Positions 33,957-44,162 of a stretch of 64,000 nucleotides of DNA are shown here, one piece after another; position 1 is the first letter of the stretch; each line of letters begins with the position of its first letter. The notes beneath the pieces are model-generated. The model saw nothing but the letters and a program-made list of their open reading frames with translations, had not been told where the DNA came from and did no database searches. The position numbers and the translations under genes are program-made. The stretch is taken from positions 868,001 through 932,000 of the forward strand of contig NZ_JACVAQ010000001.1 in NCBI RefSeq assembly GCF_014851905.1, written 5' to 3'. This DNA is from Pseudomonas sp. PDM14 (lineage in GTDB: Bacteria > Pseudomonadota > Gammaproteobacteria > Pseudomonadales > Pseudomonadaceae).

Positions 33957-34933
33957 AGCAGCACCTGTTCGAGCAACGCCACACGCCTGACTGGCTGAAA
34001 TTCACCGCGCAACTCGACGCCCTGGAGAGCGGCAAGGCCGAGGCCAAATCCTGCGAGAGTTTCGCCGCCGACTACCGCCACCTCTGCCAGCACCTGGCCC
34101 TGGCCGAGGAGCGTGGCTACAGCAGCCACCTGATCGACCAGCTGCAGCAACTGGCGATGCGGGGCCACCAGCAGTTTTACCGTCACCGCAGCCACCTCGG
34201 CGCGCAGATCATCGCCTTCGTCCTGGTCGGTTTTCCGCGCTTGATCCGCAGCGAGTGGCGCGCCGTGCTCGCCGCCTGCCTGCTGTTCTTCGGCAGCCTG
34301 CTGCTGATGGGCCTGCTGACCTGGCTGTTCGACGACCTGATCTACACCCTGATGGACCCGGGCCAGGTCTCGGACATGGAGCGCATGTACGACCCCGATG
34401 CACGGCGCATCGGCCGCTTCAGCGAGCGTGACGCCGGCGACGACTGGATGATGTTCGGCTTCTACATCATGAACAACATCGGCATCGCCTTTCAGACGTT
34501 CGCCAGCGGCCTGCTGTTCGGCCTTGGCAGCCTGTTCTTCCTGCTGTTCAACGGCCTGATGATCGGTGCGGTCGCTGGCCACCTGACCCGTATTGGCTAC
34601 AGCGAAACCTTCTGGTCCTTTGTCATCGGCCACGGCGCCTTCGAGCTCACCGCCATCGCCTTCGCCGGCGCCGCCGGGCTCAAGCTCGGCTGGGCGCTGC
34701 TCGCCCCCGGCCGCCTGCGCCGTGGCGAGGCTCTGCGCCAGGCGGCCGGGCGCAGCGTGCAACTGGTCGCCGGGGTCATCCTGTTCCTGCTCATCGCCGC
34801 CTTCATCGAGGCCTTCTGGTCGTCGATGACCTACACCACGCCGACCATCAAGTACGTGGTCGGTGCCGGTCTGTGGACGCTGGTGATCGCCTACTTCGTT
34901 TTTGCCGGACGCCAACGCCATGCGCCTGACTGA
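33953..34933 (+). CDS. SpoIIM-like (stage II sporulation M) membrane protein
   Basis: The 326-residue protein has a soluble helical N-terminal part (about 100 residues) and then about five membrane helices with SpoIIM-family motifs (FMIMNNIGIAFQTFA-like and GAFELTAIAFAGAAGLKLG). Despite the name, non-sporulating bacteria keep it in MoxR/DUF58 operons, where it may help assemble or remodel a membrane complex. The start overlaps the RDD gene by 4 bases. Confidence 0.88.
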   Translation: MKQHLFEQRHTPDWLKFTAQLDALESGKAEAKSCESFAADYRHLCQHLALAEERGYSSHLIDQLQQLAMRGHQQFYRHRSHLGAQIIAFVLVGFPRLIRSEWRAVLAACLLFFGSLLLMGLLTWLFDDLIYTLMDPGQVSDMERMYDPDARRIGRFSERDAGDDWMMFGFYIMNNIGIAFQTFASGLLFGLGSLFFLLFNGLMIGAVAGHLTRIGYSETFWSFVIGHGAFELTAIAFAGAAGLKLGWALLAPGRLRRGEALRQAAGRSVQLVAGVILFLLIAAFIEAFWSSMTYTTPTIKYVVGAGLWTLVIAYFVFAGRQRHAPD

Positions 34934-36512
34934 CGCCAGCGTCGCCATCCGTCCCCGCAGCGCCTGGGAAGCCGTCGACCTCGGCGTGCTCCTGGCGCAG
35001 CGCCACACCGTGCTGCTGATGGCCAGCTGGGCACTGGTGACCCTGCCGCTGTTCGCCCTGCTGACCCTGCTGCTGTGGCAGTACCCGAGCGTGGTCGCTT
35101 TCATCTTCTGGTGGCTGAAACCGGCCTGGGAACGCCTGCCGCTGTACATCCTCTCGCGCTCGCTGTTTGGCGACACGCCGACGCTGAAGCAGGCACTCAA
35201 GGCCCTGCCCAGGTTGCTCAAACCGCAATTGCTGGCGAGCCTGACCTGGCGCCGTTTCAGCCCGACGCGCAGCTTCGACCTGCCGGTCCTGCAGCTCGAA
35301 GGGCTCAGCGGCGAAGCACGCAGCAAGCGCCTGGTGGTGCTTGGCCAGAGCAACGCTGGCAGTGCCACGTGGCTGACCGTGCTCGGCGCGCACCTGGAGG
35401 CGATCTTCTGCTTCGGCCTCATCGCCCTTGTCTACCTGATGCTGCCGCAGCAGATGGAGATCGACCTGGACTGGCAGAACCTGCTGCAGACCGGCGACGG
35501 CGAATGGCTGTGGCTGGAGCACCTGTCCAACCTGATGTACGCCCTGGTGCTGGTGTTCTGGGAACCGATCTACGTCGCCTGCGGCTTCACCCTCTACCTC
35601 AACCGGCGTACCGCGCTGGAAGCCTGGGACATCGAGCTGGTGTTCCGCCGCCTGCGCCAACGCCTGACCGGCAGCGCCTATGCCCTGCTCCTGGCCTTCG
35701 GCCTGTTCGCCCTGGCGCCGACGCCGGACGCCTGGGCAGCAGAAACCAAGGCCGTCGGCAGCTGCCCGGTGCCGATCCAGGACCCCAACGGCCCCGACGC
35801 CGAGCGCCTGCTCAAGCAACCGCTGACCAGCGCCGCTGCACAGGACAGCATCAAGAGCCTGCTCGACCAGCCGCCGTTCGAGAACCGCGAAACCGTGACG
35901 CGCTGGCGCTTCGGTGAGGAGCAGGCAGAGAAGAAAGCCGACCCGGAAGACGGCAAGGGTTTCATCGAGTCCCTGCGCAAGCTGGTCGACCTGGCCGCCT
36001 ATTTCAAGAAGCTCGATGTGGTCGCGCAGGTCTTCGAAGTCATCCTCTGGGGCGCGCTGATCGCCCTGCTCACCCTGCTGGTCTGGCGCTACCGCGAATG
36101 GCTGCAGGTGTTCGCCGGCCGCCTCGGCCTGCCGCAACGCCACGCACGCATGGTGCCCGAGCAACTGTTCGGCCTGGAGATCGCCCCCGAAAGCCTGCCC
36201 GACGACGTCGCCAGCGAAGCCGAGCGACTCTGGGCCGAACACCCGCGCGAAGCCCTCGGCCTGCTCTACCGCGCCCTGCTCAGTCGCCTGTTGCACGACT
36301 TCCGCCTGCCCCTCAAGGGCTCGCACACCGAAGGCGAAGTGTTGCAACTGGTACAACGCCTGGAGCAGGACGAGCTCAGCCGCTTCAGCGCCGTGCTCAC
36401 CCGTCACTGGCAGAACCTTGCGTACGGCCACCTCACGCCACCGGACAACCTCAAACGCGGCCTGTGCGAAGGCTGGCGCCGGCTGTTCCGCAGCGACGGG
36501 GTGAAGGCATGA
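34920..36512 (+). CDS. DUF4129 domain membrane protein
   Basis: I start at ATG 34920 (MRLTDASVAIRP), overlapping the SpoIIM-like gene by 14 bases, giving 530 residues. There are about five to six membrane helices and a C-terminal domain that fits DUF4129 (EAERLWAEHPREALGLLYRALLSRLLHDFRLPL, about residues 420-460). Such proteins are regular members of the MoxR-DUF58 operons. Its stop overlaps the next start (ATGA). Confidence 0.85.
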   Translation: MRLTDASVAIRPRSAWEAVDLGVLLAQRHTVLLMASWALVTLPLFALLTLLLWQYPSVVAFIFWWLKPAWERLPLYILSRSLFGDTPTLKQALKALPRLLKPQLLASLTWRRFSPTRSFDLPVLQLEGLSGEARSKRLVVLGQSNAGSATWLTVLGAHLEAIFCFGLIALVYLMLPQQMEIDLDWQNLLQTGDGEWLWLEHLSNLMYALVLVFWEPIYVACGFTLYLNRRTALEAWDIELVFRRLRQRLTGSAYALLLAFGLFALAPTPDAWAAETKAVGSCPVPIQDPNGPDAERLLKQPLTSAAAQDSIKSLLDQPPFENRETVTRWRFGEEQAEKKADPEDGKGFIESLRKLVDLAAYFKKLDVVAQVFEVILWGALIALLTLLVWRYREWLQVFAGRLGLPQRHARMVPEQLFGLEIAPESLPDDVASEAERLWAEHPREALGLLYRALLSRLLHDFRLPLKGSHTEGEVLQLVQRLEQDELSRFSAVLTRHWQNLAYGHLTPPDNLKRGLCEGWRRLFRSDGVKA

Positions 36513-37818
36513 ATCGTCCAGTCAAACTGCTGCTCGCCGGCGGCGTGCTGATTGCCCTGACCTGGCTCGGCACTTATGTCGCCGGGCAGATGCAGCCGTA
36601 CCAGCAGACCATCAAACACGGCCCCGCGCCGGAAGTGGATGCCAACCCCTACCTGGCCGCCGAGCACTTCCTGCGCCAGCAGAAGATCAGCGCCCAGCAC
36701 GCCGACGGTCTCGACGTGCTCAACACCCTGCAAGCCAATGGCCAGACCCTGATGCTGCTCAGCGAGCGGCACAACATGACCCCGCGCCAGGCCCGCAAGG
36801 CCCTGGACTGGGCGGCCAAAGGCGGCCACTTGGTATTCGTCGCGGAGAGCATCTGGGACGAGGACGCGGGCAAGAGCGACGACCTGCTGCTCGACAGCCT
36901 GGGCATCCAGCAGCACCTGAGCGAAGAGCTCGACGAAGCGGAAGACGCCGACAGCGGCGAACAGGAAAGCGCCGAGGACGAGAGCAGCGATGAGGCCGAG
37001 GCAGAAGATGCCCAGACGGCGGAGGACGAGCAGGCGGTCGAGGCGGACGAGCACCTTGACGACGAGACGGCAGACGAGCCGGAAGCCGATGCCGAAACCG
37101 GCGACGAAGACCGCTATCCGTACCTGACCAAGCTCTACCTGGAGAACGAGCAGGCGCCGGCCTACGTCGACTTCGACACCGACTTCCACCTGTACGACGC
37201 GAAGAACCGTGCCCACGCCTGGGCCAACAGCGACCAGGCCACGCACATGCTGCAGCTGTACCACGGCGACGGCCTGATCACCGTGCTCACCGATGCCTGG
37301 ATCTGGCGCAACGACAGCATCGCCGACTACGACAACGCCTGGCTGCTCTGGTACCTGAGCCAGGACAGCAACGTCACCCTGGTCTACAACGCCGAACGCG
37401 ACGACCTGTTCAGCCAGTTGCTCAAGCACTATCCGATCGCCCTGGCCTGCCTGGCGATGCTGATCATCCTGCTGCTGTGGCACGTCGGCCTGCGCCACGG
37501 CCCGCTGCAGGCACCGGTCAGCCATGCGCGCCGGCAACTGGAAGAACACCTGCGCGGCAGCGCCGACTTCCTCCTGCGCCGCAGCGGCCAGCAGAGCCTG
37601 CTGCAGAGCCTGCAGCGCGACATCCTGCGCCGCGCCCGTCACCGGCACCCGGGCTTCGAACGCCTCGGCGTTGCCGAACAGTGGCAGGTGCTCGGCCGCC
37701 TCACCCGTTTACCCACCAGCGCCATCGGTCAGGCCATGCGTCCCGCGCCTGACAAACGTGTGTCCGCTGCCGACTTCACCCGCCAGGTCGCCAACCTGCA
37801 AACTCTCAGGAATGCCCT

Positions 37819-37822
<4 letters not shown>
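36509..37822 (+). CDS. DUF4350 domain protein with a large acidic insertion
   Basis: The 437-residue protein has an N-terminal membrane helix (about residues 6-25), a DUF4350-like domain (about 30-310, GHLVFVAESIW and YHGDGLITVLTDAW), a second helix (about 310-330) and a cytoplasmic tail. Between about residues 145 and 200 lies an almost purely Glu/Asp/Ala stretch of about 55 residues, which interrupts the domain; such a block is unusual and probably forms a flexible periplasmic loop. ATGA overlaps join it to both neighbours. Confidence 0.85.
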
Positions 37823-38877
<1,055 letters not shown>

Positions 38878-38914
38878 TGCAGGCGCCAACCGCCATCAAC
38901 GGGCAGGCCCTGGC

Positions 38915-40246
38915 ATGAAACCGTCACGCTTGCTGCTGGCCCTGCTCGGTGCCCTGCTGGCCGTCGCCATCGTGCTCGGCAGCCTGCCGTTGCTTGGCGT
39001 ACGCCTGCCCGCCACGCTGCCGACACTGTGCTGGGGCTTGCTCCTGGCCCTTGCCGTGCTGGCCGGCGTCGATGCCCTGTGGCTGCGGCGCCTGCCAACC
39101 CCGCGCGCCGAACGCCAATTGCCCGGCAACCTGCCACTCGGACGCTGGAGCGAAGTGCGTCTGACCCTGCACCACGACTACGCCAGCGCGCTGGACATCG
39201 AGGTATTCGACCACGTGCCCGAGCGCATGGAGTTCGAGCACCTGCCACAACGCGTCCTGCTACGTCCGGGCGAACAGACCCAGTGCGGCTACCGCGTGCG
39301 GCCCCTGGCGCGCGGCCACTTCCGCTTCGCCCGCTGCGAGATCAACCTGCCCAGCCCGCTGCGCCTGTGGCAGGGCCGCCGCTACGTCGAGCTGCCGGGG
39401 GAAACCCGCGTCTACCCGGATTTCGCCCGCCTCTATGGTGCGCAGCTGATGGCCGTCGATGACTGGCTCAGCCAGCTGGGCGTGCGCCAGCGCCAGCGCC
39501 GCGGCCTGGGGCTGGAGTTCCACCAGCTGCGCGAATTCCGCGAAGGCGACACCCTGCGCCAGATCGACTGGAAAGCCACGGCGCGCAAGCGCACGCCGAT
39601 CGCCCGCGAATACCAGGACGAGCGCGATCAGCAGATCGTCTTCCTCCTCGATTGCGGCCGGCGCATGCGCAGCCACGACGGCGACCTGTCGCACTTCGAC
39701 CATGCCCTGAATGCCTGCCTGCTGCTCAGCTACGTGGCCCTGCGCCAAGGCGATGCGGTCGGCCTCAGCACCTTCGCCAGCGAGCGCGACCAGTTCGTGC
39801 CGCCGGTCAAGGGCCAGGAGCACATCAGCACGCTGCTCAACGCGGTCTACGCGGTGGACAGCACGCGTCGCCCCGCCGACTACGCCGCCGCGATCAACAG
39901 CCTGCTGGCACGCCAGCGCCGCCGTGCCCTGGTGGTGCTGGTGACCAACCTGCGCGACGAAGACGACGAAGAATTGCTCGGGGCAGTAAAACGCCTGGGG
40001 CGCCAGCACCGCGTGCTGGTCGCCAGCCTGCGCGAGGAAGTGCTCGACAGCCTGCGCCAGACGCCCGTCAACGACTACGAACAGGCGCTGGCCTACTGCG
40101 GCACGGTGAACTACCTGAACGCCCGCGCCGGCCTGCACGAGCGCCTGCTCGCCCACGGCGTACCGGTGCTGGATGCGCGCCCCGGCGAACTGGGCCCGGA
40201 ACTGGTCAGCCGCTATCTGGCGTGGAAGAAGGCGGGCGTGCTGTAG
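38915..40246 (+). CDS. DUF58 (vWA-like) protein
   Basis: The 443-residue protein has two N-terminal hydrophobic helices (about residues 5-50), a beta-rich middle, and the DUF58 domain with its mark GLEFHQLREFREGDTLRQIDWKATA (positions about 200-225), followed by a degenerate von Willebrand A fold (IVFLLDCGRRM...). DUF58-MoxR pairs are conserved across bacteria. It is the last gene of the operon; 56 bases separate its stop from the end of dgkA on the other strand. Confidence 0.92.
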   Translation: MKPSRLLLALLGALLAVAIVLGSLPLLGVRLPATLPTLCWGLLLALAVLAGVDALWLRRLPTPRAERQLPGNLPLGRWSEVRLTLHHDYASALDIEVFDHVPERMEFEHLPQRVLLRPGEQTQCGYRVRPLARGHFRFARCEINLPSPLRLWQGRRYVELPGETRVYPDFARLYGAQLMAVDDWLSQLGVRQRQRRGLGLEFHQLREFREGDTLRQIDWKATARKRTPIAREYQDERDQQIVFLLDCGRRMRSHDGDLSHFDHALNACLLLSYVALRQGDAVGLSTFASERDQFVPPVKGQEHISTLLNAVYAVDSTRRPADYAAAINSLLARQRRRALVVLVTNLRDEDDEELLGAVKRLGRQHRVLVASLREEVLDSLRQTPVNDYEQALAYCGTVNYLNARAGLHERLLAHGVPVLDARPGELGPELVSRYLAWKKAGVL

Positions 40247-40302
40247 GGCTCACAGGACGGGGGGCGGAGTTCCCCCCTCCCGCTGATGCCTACATTCGAA
40301 AA

Positions 40303-40668
40303 TCAGCCGAGCAGGATGATCGCCCAGACGCTGGCGATCAGGCTGAGGGAAACGAACTGCGCGGCGCTGCCCATGTCCTTGGCGTTCTTCGACAGCGGGT
40401 GGCGGTCCAGCGAGATGCGGTCGATGGCCGCTTCGACAGCCGAGTTGAATAGCTCGACGATCAGCGACAGCAGGCCCACGGCGATCATCAGCGCGCGCTC
40501 CACCGGCGCCACGTCGAACCAGAACGCCAGCGGAATCAGCACCACGTTGAGCAGCACCAGCTGACGGAACGCCGCCTCGCCGACGAAGGCCGCGCGCAAG
40601 CCATCCAGCGAATAGCCACCGGCATTGAAAATACGCTTCAGACCGGTCTGGCCCTTGAATGGCGACAT
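40303..40668 (-). CDS. dgkA: Diacylglycerol kinase DgkA
   Basis: The 121-residue protein is the small trimeric membrane kinase that phosphorylates diacylglycerol and recycles it to phospholipid synthesis. The hallmark VELFNSAVEAAIDRIS with the catalytic Glu is present, as is the C-terminal NAKDMGSAAQFVSL. Three membrane helices are seen. I start at ATG 40668 (MSPFKGQTGLKRI), 18 codons inside the longest frame, in line with family length. It is 76 bases downstream of erdR and in the same direction. Confidence 0.95.
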   Translation of the reverse strand: MSPFKGQTGLKRIFNAGGYSLDGLRAAFVGEAAFRQLVLLNVVLIPLAFWFDVAPVERALMIAVGLLSLIVELFNSAVEAAIDRISLDRHPLSKNAKDMGSAAQFVSLSLIASVWAIILLG

Positions 40669-40744
40669 AGCGATGTACATCCGAAATTGAGGAAGCGGCG
40701 ACCTTAGAAACGCCGCCGTCAAAAATACGTGAAGGGGTCGCGCA

Positions 40745-41395
40745 TCACTGCCCCGGAATGGATTCCATCTGTTGCAGCAGCAGCGCGGCCTGGGTGCGGG
40801 TGCGCACGCCGAGCTTGCGGAAGATCGCGGTTACGTGGGCCTTGATGGTGGCTTCCGAAACGTTCAGTTCGTAGGCGATCTGCTTGTTCAGCAGGCCTTC
40901 GCAGACCATGGTCAGCACGCGAAACTGTTGCGGCGTCAGGCTGGCCAGACCAGCGCTGGCGGCTTTCGCCTCCGCCGAGACGGTAACCGCTTCGGACGCC
41001 TGTGGCGGCCACCAGACCTCACCATCGAGGACCTGGCGCACAGCCTGCTGGATGGTCTCCAGCGAGCTGGACTTGGGAATGAAGCCGCTGGCGCCGAACT
41101 CGCGGGCGCGCACCACCACCGCCGCCTCTTCCTGCGCCGAAACCATCACCACCGGCAGCTGCGGGTACTGCCCGCGCAACAGCACCAGGCCGGAGAAACC
41201 GTAGGCGCCCGGCATGTTCAGGTCGAGCAGCACCAGATCCCAGTCGCTCTTCTCGCCCAGGCAGGTTTCCAGCTCGGCGATGCTGGCCGCTTCCACCAGG
41301 CGCACATCCGGCCCCAGGCCCAGGCTCAATGCCTGTTGCAGGGCGCTGCGGAACAAGGGGTGATCGTCAGCGATGAGGATTTCGTAAGCGGCCAT
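40745..41395 (-). CDS. erdR: LuxR/NarL-type response regulator (ErdR-like)
   Basis: The 216-residue regulator has a receiver domain (phospho-acceptor Asp in WDLVLLDLNMPG, about residue 58) and a LuxR-type DNA-binding domain (LTPQQFRVLTMVCEGLLNKQIAYELNVSEATIKAHV). Position upstream of dgkA and the sequence fit ErdR, which regulates ethanol and acetate use in Pseudomonas. Its sensor kinase is not in this window. Confidence 0.88.
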   Translation of the reverse strand: MAAYEILIADDHPLFRSALQQALSLGLGPDVRLVEAASIAELETCLGEKSDWDLVLLDLNMPGAYGFSGLVLLRGQYPQLPVVMVSAQEEAAVVVRAREFGASGFIPKSSSLETIQQAVRQVLDGEVWWPPQASEAVTVSAEAKAASAGLASLTPQQFRVLTMVCEGLLNKQIAYELNVSEATIKAHVTAIFRKLGVRTRTQAALLLQQMESIPGQ

Positions 41396-41536
41396 GGGTA
41401 TCCCTGTTCTTGTTGTGGGCCGATCTGGACGGCCATAGCCGGCAAGCGGGCGGCGCCAAGCATGCCCAGCTGTGACGGGGTGGTCAAGCGTGCCGCTTTA
41501 CGGCAAAGTCGCGGCTTTTGCCTGCCGAGAGACACC

Positions 41537-42424
41537 ATGCGAAGCCACGCCCTGCGCGCCGACCTGCTGATGCTGCTGACCGCCATGATCTGGGGTTCGG
41601 CCTTCGTCGCCCAGCGCTTGGGCATGGATGCCATCGGCCCCTTCCTTTATACCGGCTTGCGATTCGCGCTCGCCAGCCTGGCGGTGCTGCCGCTGGTGCT
41701 GATTCTCGGTCGCCGCGACGCGGACAAGGCGCCGGAGCCGATCAATCGCGGTCTGCTGCTGGGCGGCCTGGCCATGGGCCTGGCGCTGGCATTGGGGATC
41801 AACCTGCAACAGGTCGGCCTGCTCTTCACCAGCGTGACCAACTCCGGGTTCATCACCGGCCTGTACGTCATCGTTGTGCCACTGCTCGGCCTGTTCCTCG
41901 GCCACCGGACCGGCATGAGCACCTGGCTCGGTGCCGGCCTGGCGGTGGTGGGGATGTTCCTGCTCAGCGTCGGCGACGGCTTTCACGTCGCCTCGGGTGA
42001 CTGGCTGCAACTGGCCGGCGCCTTCGTCTGGGGTGTGCATGTATTGCTGGTCGGCTTCTTCGCCAGCCGTCACGACCCGCTGCGCCTGGCACTGATCCAG
42101 TTCGTCGTCTGCGCCTTGATCAGCCTGGTGCTGGCCATCGCGCTGGAGGAGATCCGCCTACCAGCGATTCTCGCCGCCGGCCCGGCGATTCTCTATGGCG
42201 GCCTGTTCGGCGTGGCGATCGGCTTCACCCTGCAGGTGGTCGCGCAGAAGCACGCCATCGCCTCCCACGCCGCGATCATCCTCTCGCTGGAGGCGGTGTT
42301 CGCCGCCATCGCCGGGGCGATCTTCCTCAGCGAAGCCCTGGCCCTGAAAGGCTATATAGGCTGCGCCCTAATGTTCGCCGGCATGCTGCTGGCCCAGTTG
42401 TGGCCGAAGAAACTGCCCGCCTGA
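41537..42424 (+). CDS. EamA/DMT-family exporter
   Basis: The 295-residue protein has ten membrane helices made of two EamA repeats (each about 130 residues; LLTAMIWGSAFVAQRLGMD opens the first). The start ATG 41537 is placed within a longer open frame because the true protein begins RADLLMLLTAMIW. DMT proteins export metabolites or amino acids; the substrate cannot be predicted. It stands divergent from erdR. Confidence 0.9.
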   Translation: MRSHALRADLLMLLTAMIWGSAFVAQRLGMDAIGPFLYTGLRFALASLAVLPLVLILGRRDADKAPEPINRGLLLGGLAMGLALALGINLQQVGLLFTSVTNSGFITGLYVIVVPLLGLFLGHRTGMSTWLGAGLAVVGMFLLSVGDGFHVASGDWLQLAGAFVWGVHVLLVGFFASRHDPLRLALIQFVVCALISLVLAIALEEIRLPAILAAGPAILYGGLFGVAIGFTLQVVAQKHAIASHAAIILSLEAVFAAIAGAIFLSEALALKGYIGCALMFAGMLLAQLWPKKLPA

Positions 42425-42436
42425 GGCGCAACCCTC

Positions 42437-43147
42437 TCAGAGGAATTCGCGCAAAGCCTGGTGCGCGGCGCTGCTCTCGTCGATCGGCCAGTGGTGCTTG
42501 GCACCCAGATAGCGCTCGCTGAACAGGTCCAGCCAGGCATCCAGCGCGCCAGCCGCGCGCACGTCGCCAGCCTGCTCGAGGCACAGTGCCGCCACCTCGG
42601 CGGTGCACAGGTGCTCATCGCGTTTGGCGCGGCGCAGGCGATAGCGTGACAGCTGCTCCGGCAGCAGGCTGAGCACCGGCAGGCGATCCAGATAGGGGCT
42701 CTTGCGGAACATCTTGCGCGCCTCGGACCAGGTCGCATCCAGCAGGATGAACAGCGGGCGTTTGTGCGACTGCGGCGGCAACTCATGCACCACGCGACCG
42801 GGCGTGGTGTATTCACCGGGGAACACCACATAGGGTTGCCATTGCGGGTCATCGAGCAGCGCGAGCAGCTGCTCGTCCACCGCCGTGCGCTGCCAGCCGA
42901 ACGCATAGGTATCGGCCACCAGGTCGGCGATCAGCCAACCGGTGTTGCTCGGCTTGAGCACTTCCACGTCGTACATCAGCAGGCACACGCCAGCACGCGC
43001 CTCGACCTGCGGCCGCCACTCGCACAGGCAATGGCTGCAGAACACCCGGCACTGCGGGCAACGCGGCGCCCGCGAGCCACGTGCCACGAAGGGCTTCAGG
43101 CTGCGAGCGAGGCGCTCGTCGCGCAGGCGGGATACGGCATGAGTCAT
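42437..43147 (-). CDS. DTW-domain tRNA-uridine aminocarboxypropyltransferase
   Basis: The 236-residue protein contains the DTW domain: an N-terminal zinc-binding part (CPQCRVFCSHCLCEW) and the motif FILLDATWSEARKMFRKSPYL with the D-A-T-W form of the name motif. Relatives (TapT/TuaA) add the 3-amino-3-carboxypropyl group to uridine of tRNA using SAM. The start ATG 43147 is chosen, as the upstream extension has no homology. It lies convergent to the EamA gene. Confidence 0.88.
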   Translation of the reverse strand: MTHAVSRLRDERLARSLKPFVARGSRAPRCPQCRVFCSHCLCEWRPQVEARAGVCLLMYDVEVLKPSNTGWLIADLVADTYAFGWQRTAVDEQLLALLDDPQWQPYVVFPGEYTTPGRVVHELPPQSHKRPLFILLDATWSEARKMFRKSPYLDRLPVLSLLPEQLSRYRLRRAKRDEHLCTAEVAALCLEQAGDVRAAGALDAWLDLFSERYLGAKHHWPIDESSAAHQALREFL

Positions 43148-43264
43148 CGGGGCGACCTGTACGGCAAGGCGAAAGGGGCGCAAGTCTAGAGTAAGATGAG
43201 CGCCTACTGAACCAGCCCGGTGCCGGCCGGTCGAAGGATTCGCCCTTACTTCAGGAGATTGTCC

Positions 43265-43666
43265 ATGCGCCGCCTCGTCGCCCCGCTCGCCCTCTGCTTC
43301 GTCCTCCCCAGCGTTCAGGCCGCCTCGCTGAAGGACTACGAACTGAGCCGGATGCTGCAGCAGGTCGCCAAGGAAAGCAGCATCGGCACCCCGCGGGCGA
43401 TCAACGAAGACTTGCTCGACCAGGGTTACACGGTTGAAGGTAACGAACTGATCAACCACCTCAGCGTACTGCCGCGCCACGCGATACAGATGCGCGCCAA
43501 CCCGGATGCGGTTCGCCAGCAACTCGGCTCGAGCGTGTGCAGCAACCAGGGTTATCGTCAGTTGCTCGCCGGTGGCGCCGTGTTGCGCTATCAGTTCAGC
43601 GAATACAAGACCAACCAGCCGATTACCACCGAGCGCTTCAGCAAGGCCGACTGCGGCGTGCAGTGA
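43265..43666 (+). CDS. Secreted quorum-sensing-regulated-type protein
   Basis: The 133-residue protein has a signal peptide (MRRLVAPLALCFVLPSVQAA) and then a domain that closely resembles the P. aeruginosa protein described as a quorum-sensing-regulated virulence factor (SIGTPRAINEDLLDQGYTVEGNELINHLSVLP). Two cysteines (SSVCSNQ and KADCGVQ) could make one disulfide. The start has AGGAGA upstream. Family identity is by recall and structure-like spacing, its biochemical activity is unknown. Confidence 0.8.
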   Translation: MRRLVAPLALCFVLPSVQAASLKDYELSRMLQQVAKESSIGTPRAINEDLLDQGYTVEGNELINHLSVLPRHAIQMRANPDAVRQQLGSSVCSNQGYRQLLAGGAVLRYQFSEYKTNQPITTERFSKADCGVQ

Positions 43667-43672
43667 GCCGCC

Positions 43673-43867
43673 TCAGTCCTCGTTGACCCGGCGCGGCTGC
43701 TCGTCCGCACGCAATTCGGCGAGCAGCGCCTCCAGATAGCGCGAGCGCCGCCCACCGCCATCCAGACGACGCAGACACTCCTCCTCGATACTCGTGCCAT
43801 TGGTGCGCGCCGCCTGCAGTAGCATGCGGTACAGATCCAGATCGACTTCCAGCGTCAGACTCGGCAT
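43673..43867 (-). CDS. Small ribbon-helix-helix-like protein
   Basis: A 64-residue protein (MPSLTLEVDLDLYRMLLQAARTNGTSIEEECLRRL) has the beta-strand plus two helices pattern of the Arc/MetJ ribbon-helix-helix family, usually DNA-binding. I use ATG 43867 with a GGGGAGGG ribosome site. It has no toxin gene next to it. It ends 6 bases from the convergent secreted-protein gene. The 295 bases between it and the LOG gene are empty apart from promoters. Confidence 0.7.
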   Translation of the reverse strand: MPSLTLEVDLDLYRMLLQAARTNGTSIEEECLRRLDGGGRRSRYLEALLAELRADEQPRRVNED

Positions 43868-44162
43868 ACCTGCCCTCCCCGTTCCGACGAGATGTACGAC
43901 AGCGCGCGAGAGGTTCGCGCACAACGACCGCCTGTATGAACGACAGCTCTCGTTGCAAGGTAGAACAGATCGCGCCGGGAGAGCAGGCGAGCAAGACGAA
44001 CGGCCCCGCCGGCACGCCGAAGACACCCGCATCTGAAAGACAGAAAGGAAACGTCAGCGCCGCAGTGCCCTCAAAGCGTCACGGGCCAGCCATACTTTGC
44101 TCAGGGCCAAACCCGTTTCACAAGGGTGCCGACCCGAGCCGTATCGAAGAAGGAGAGGTTTC

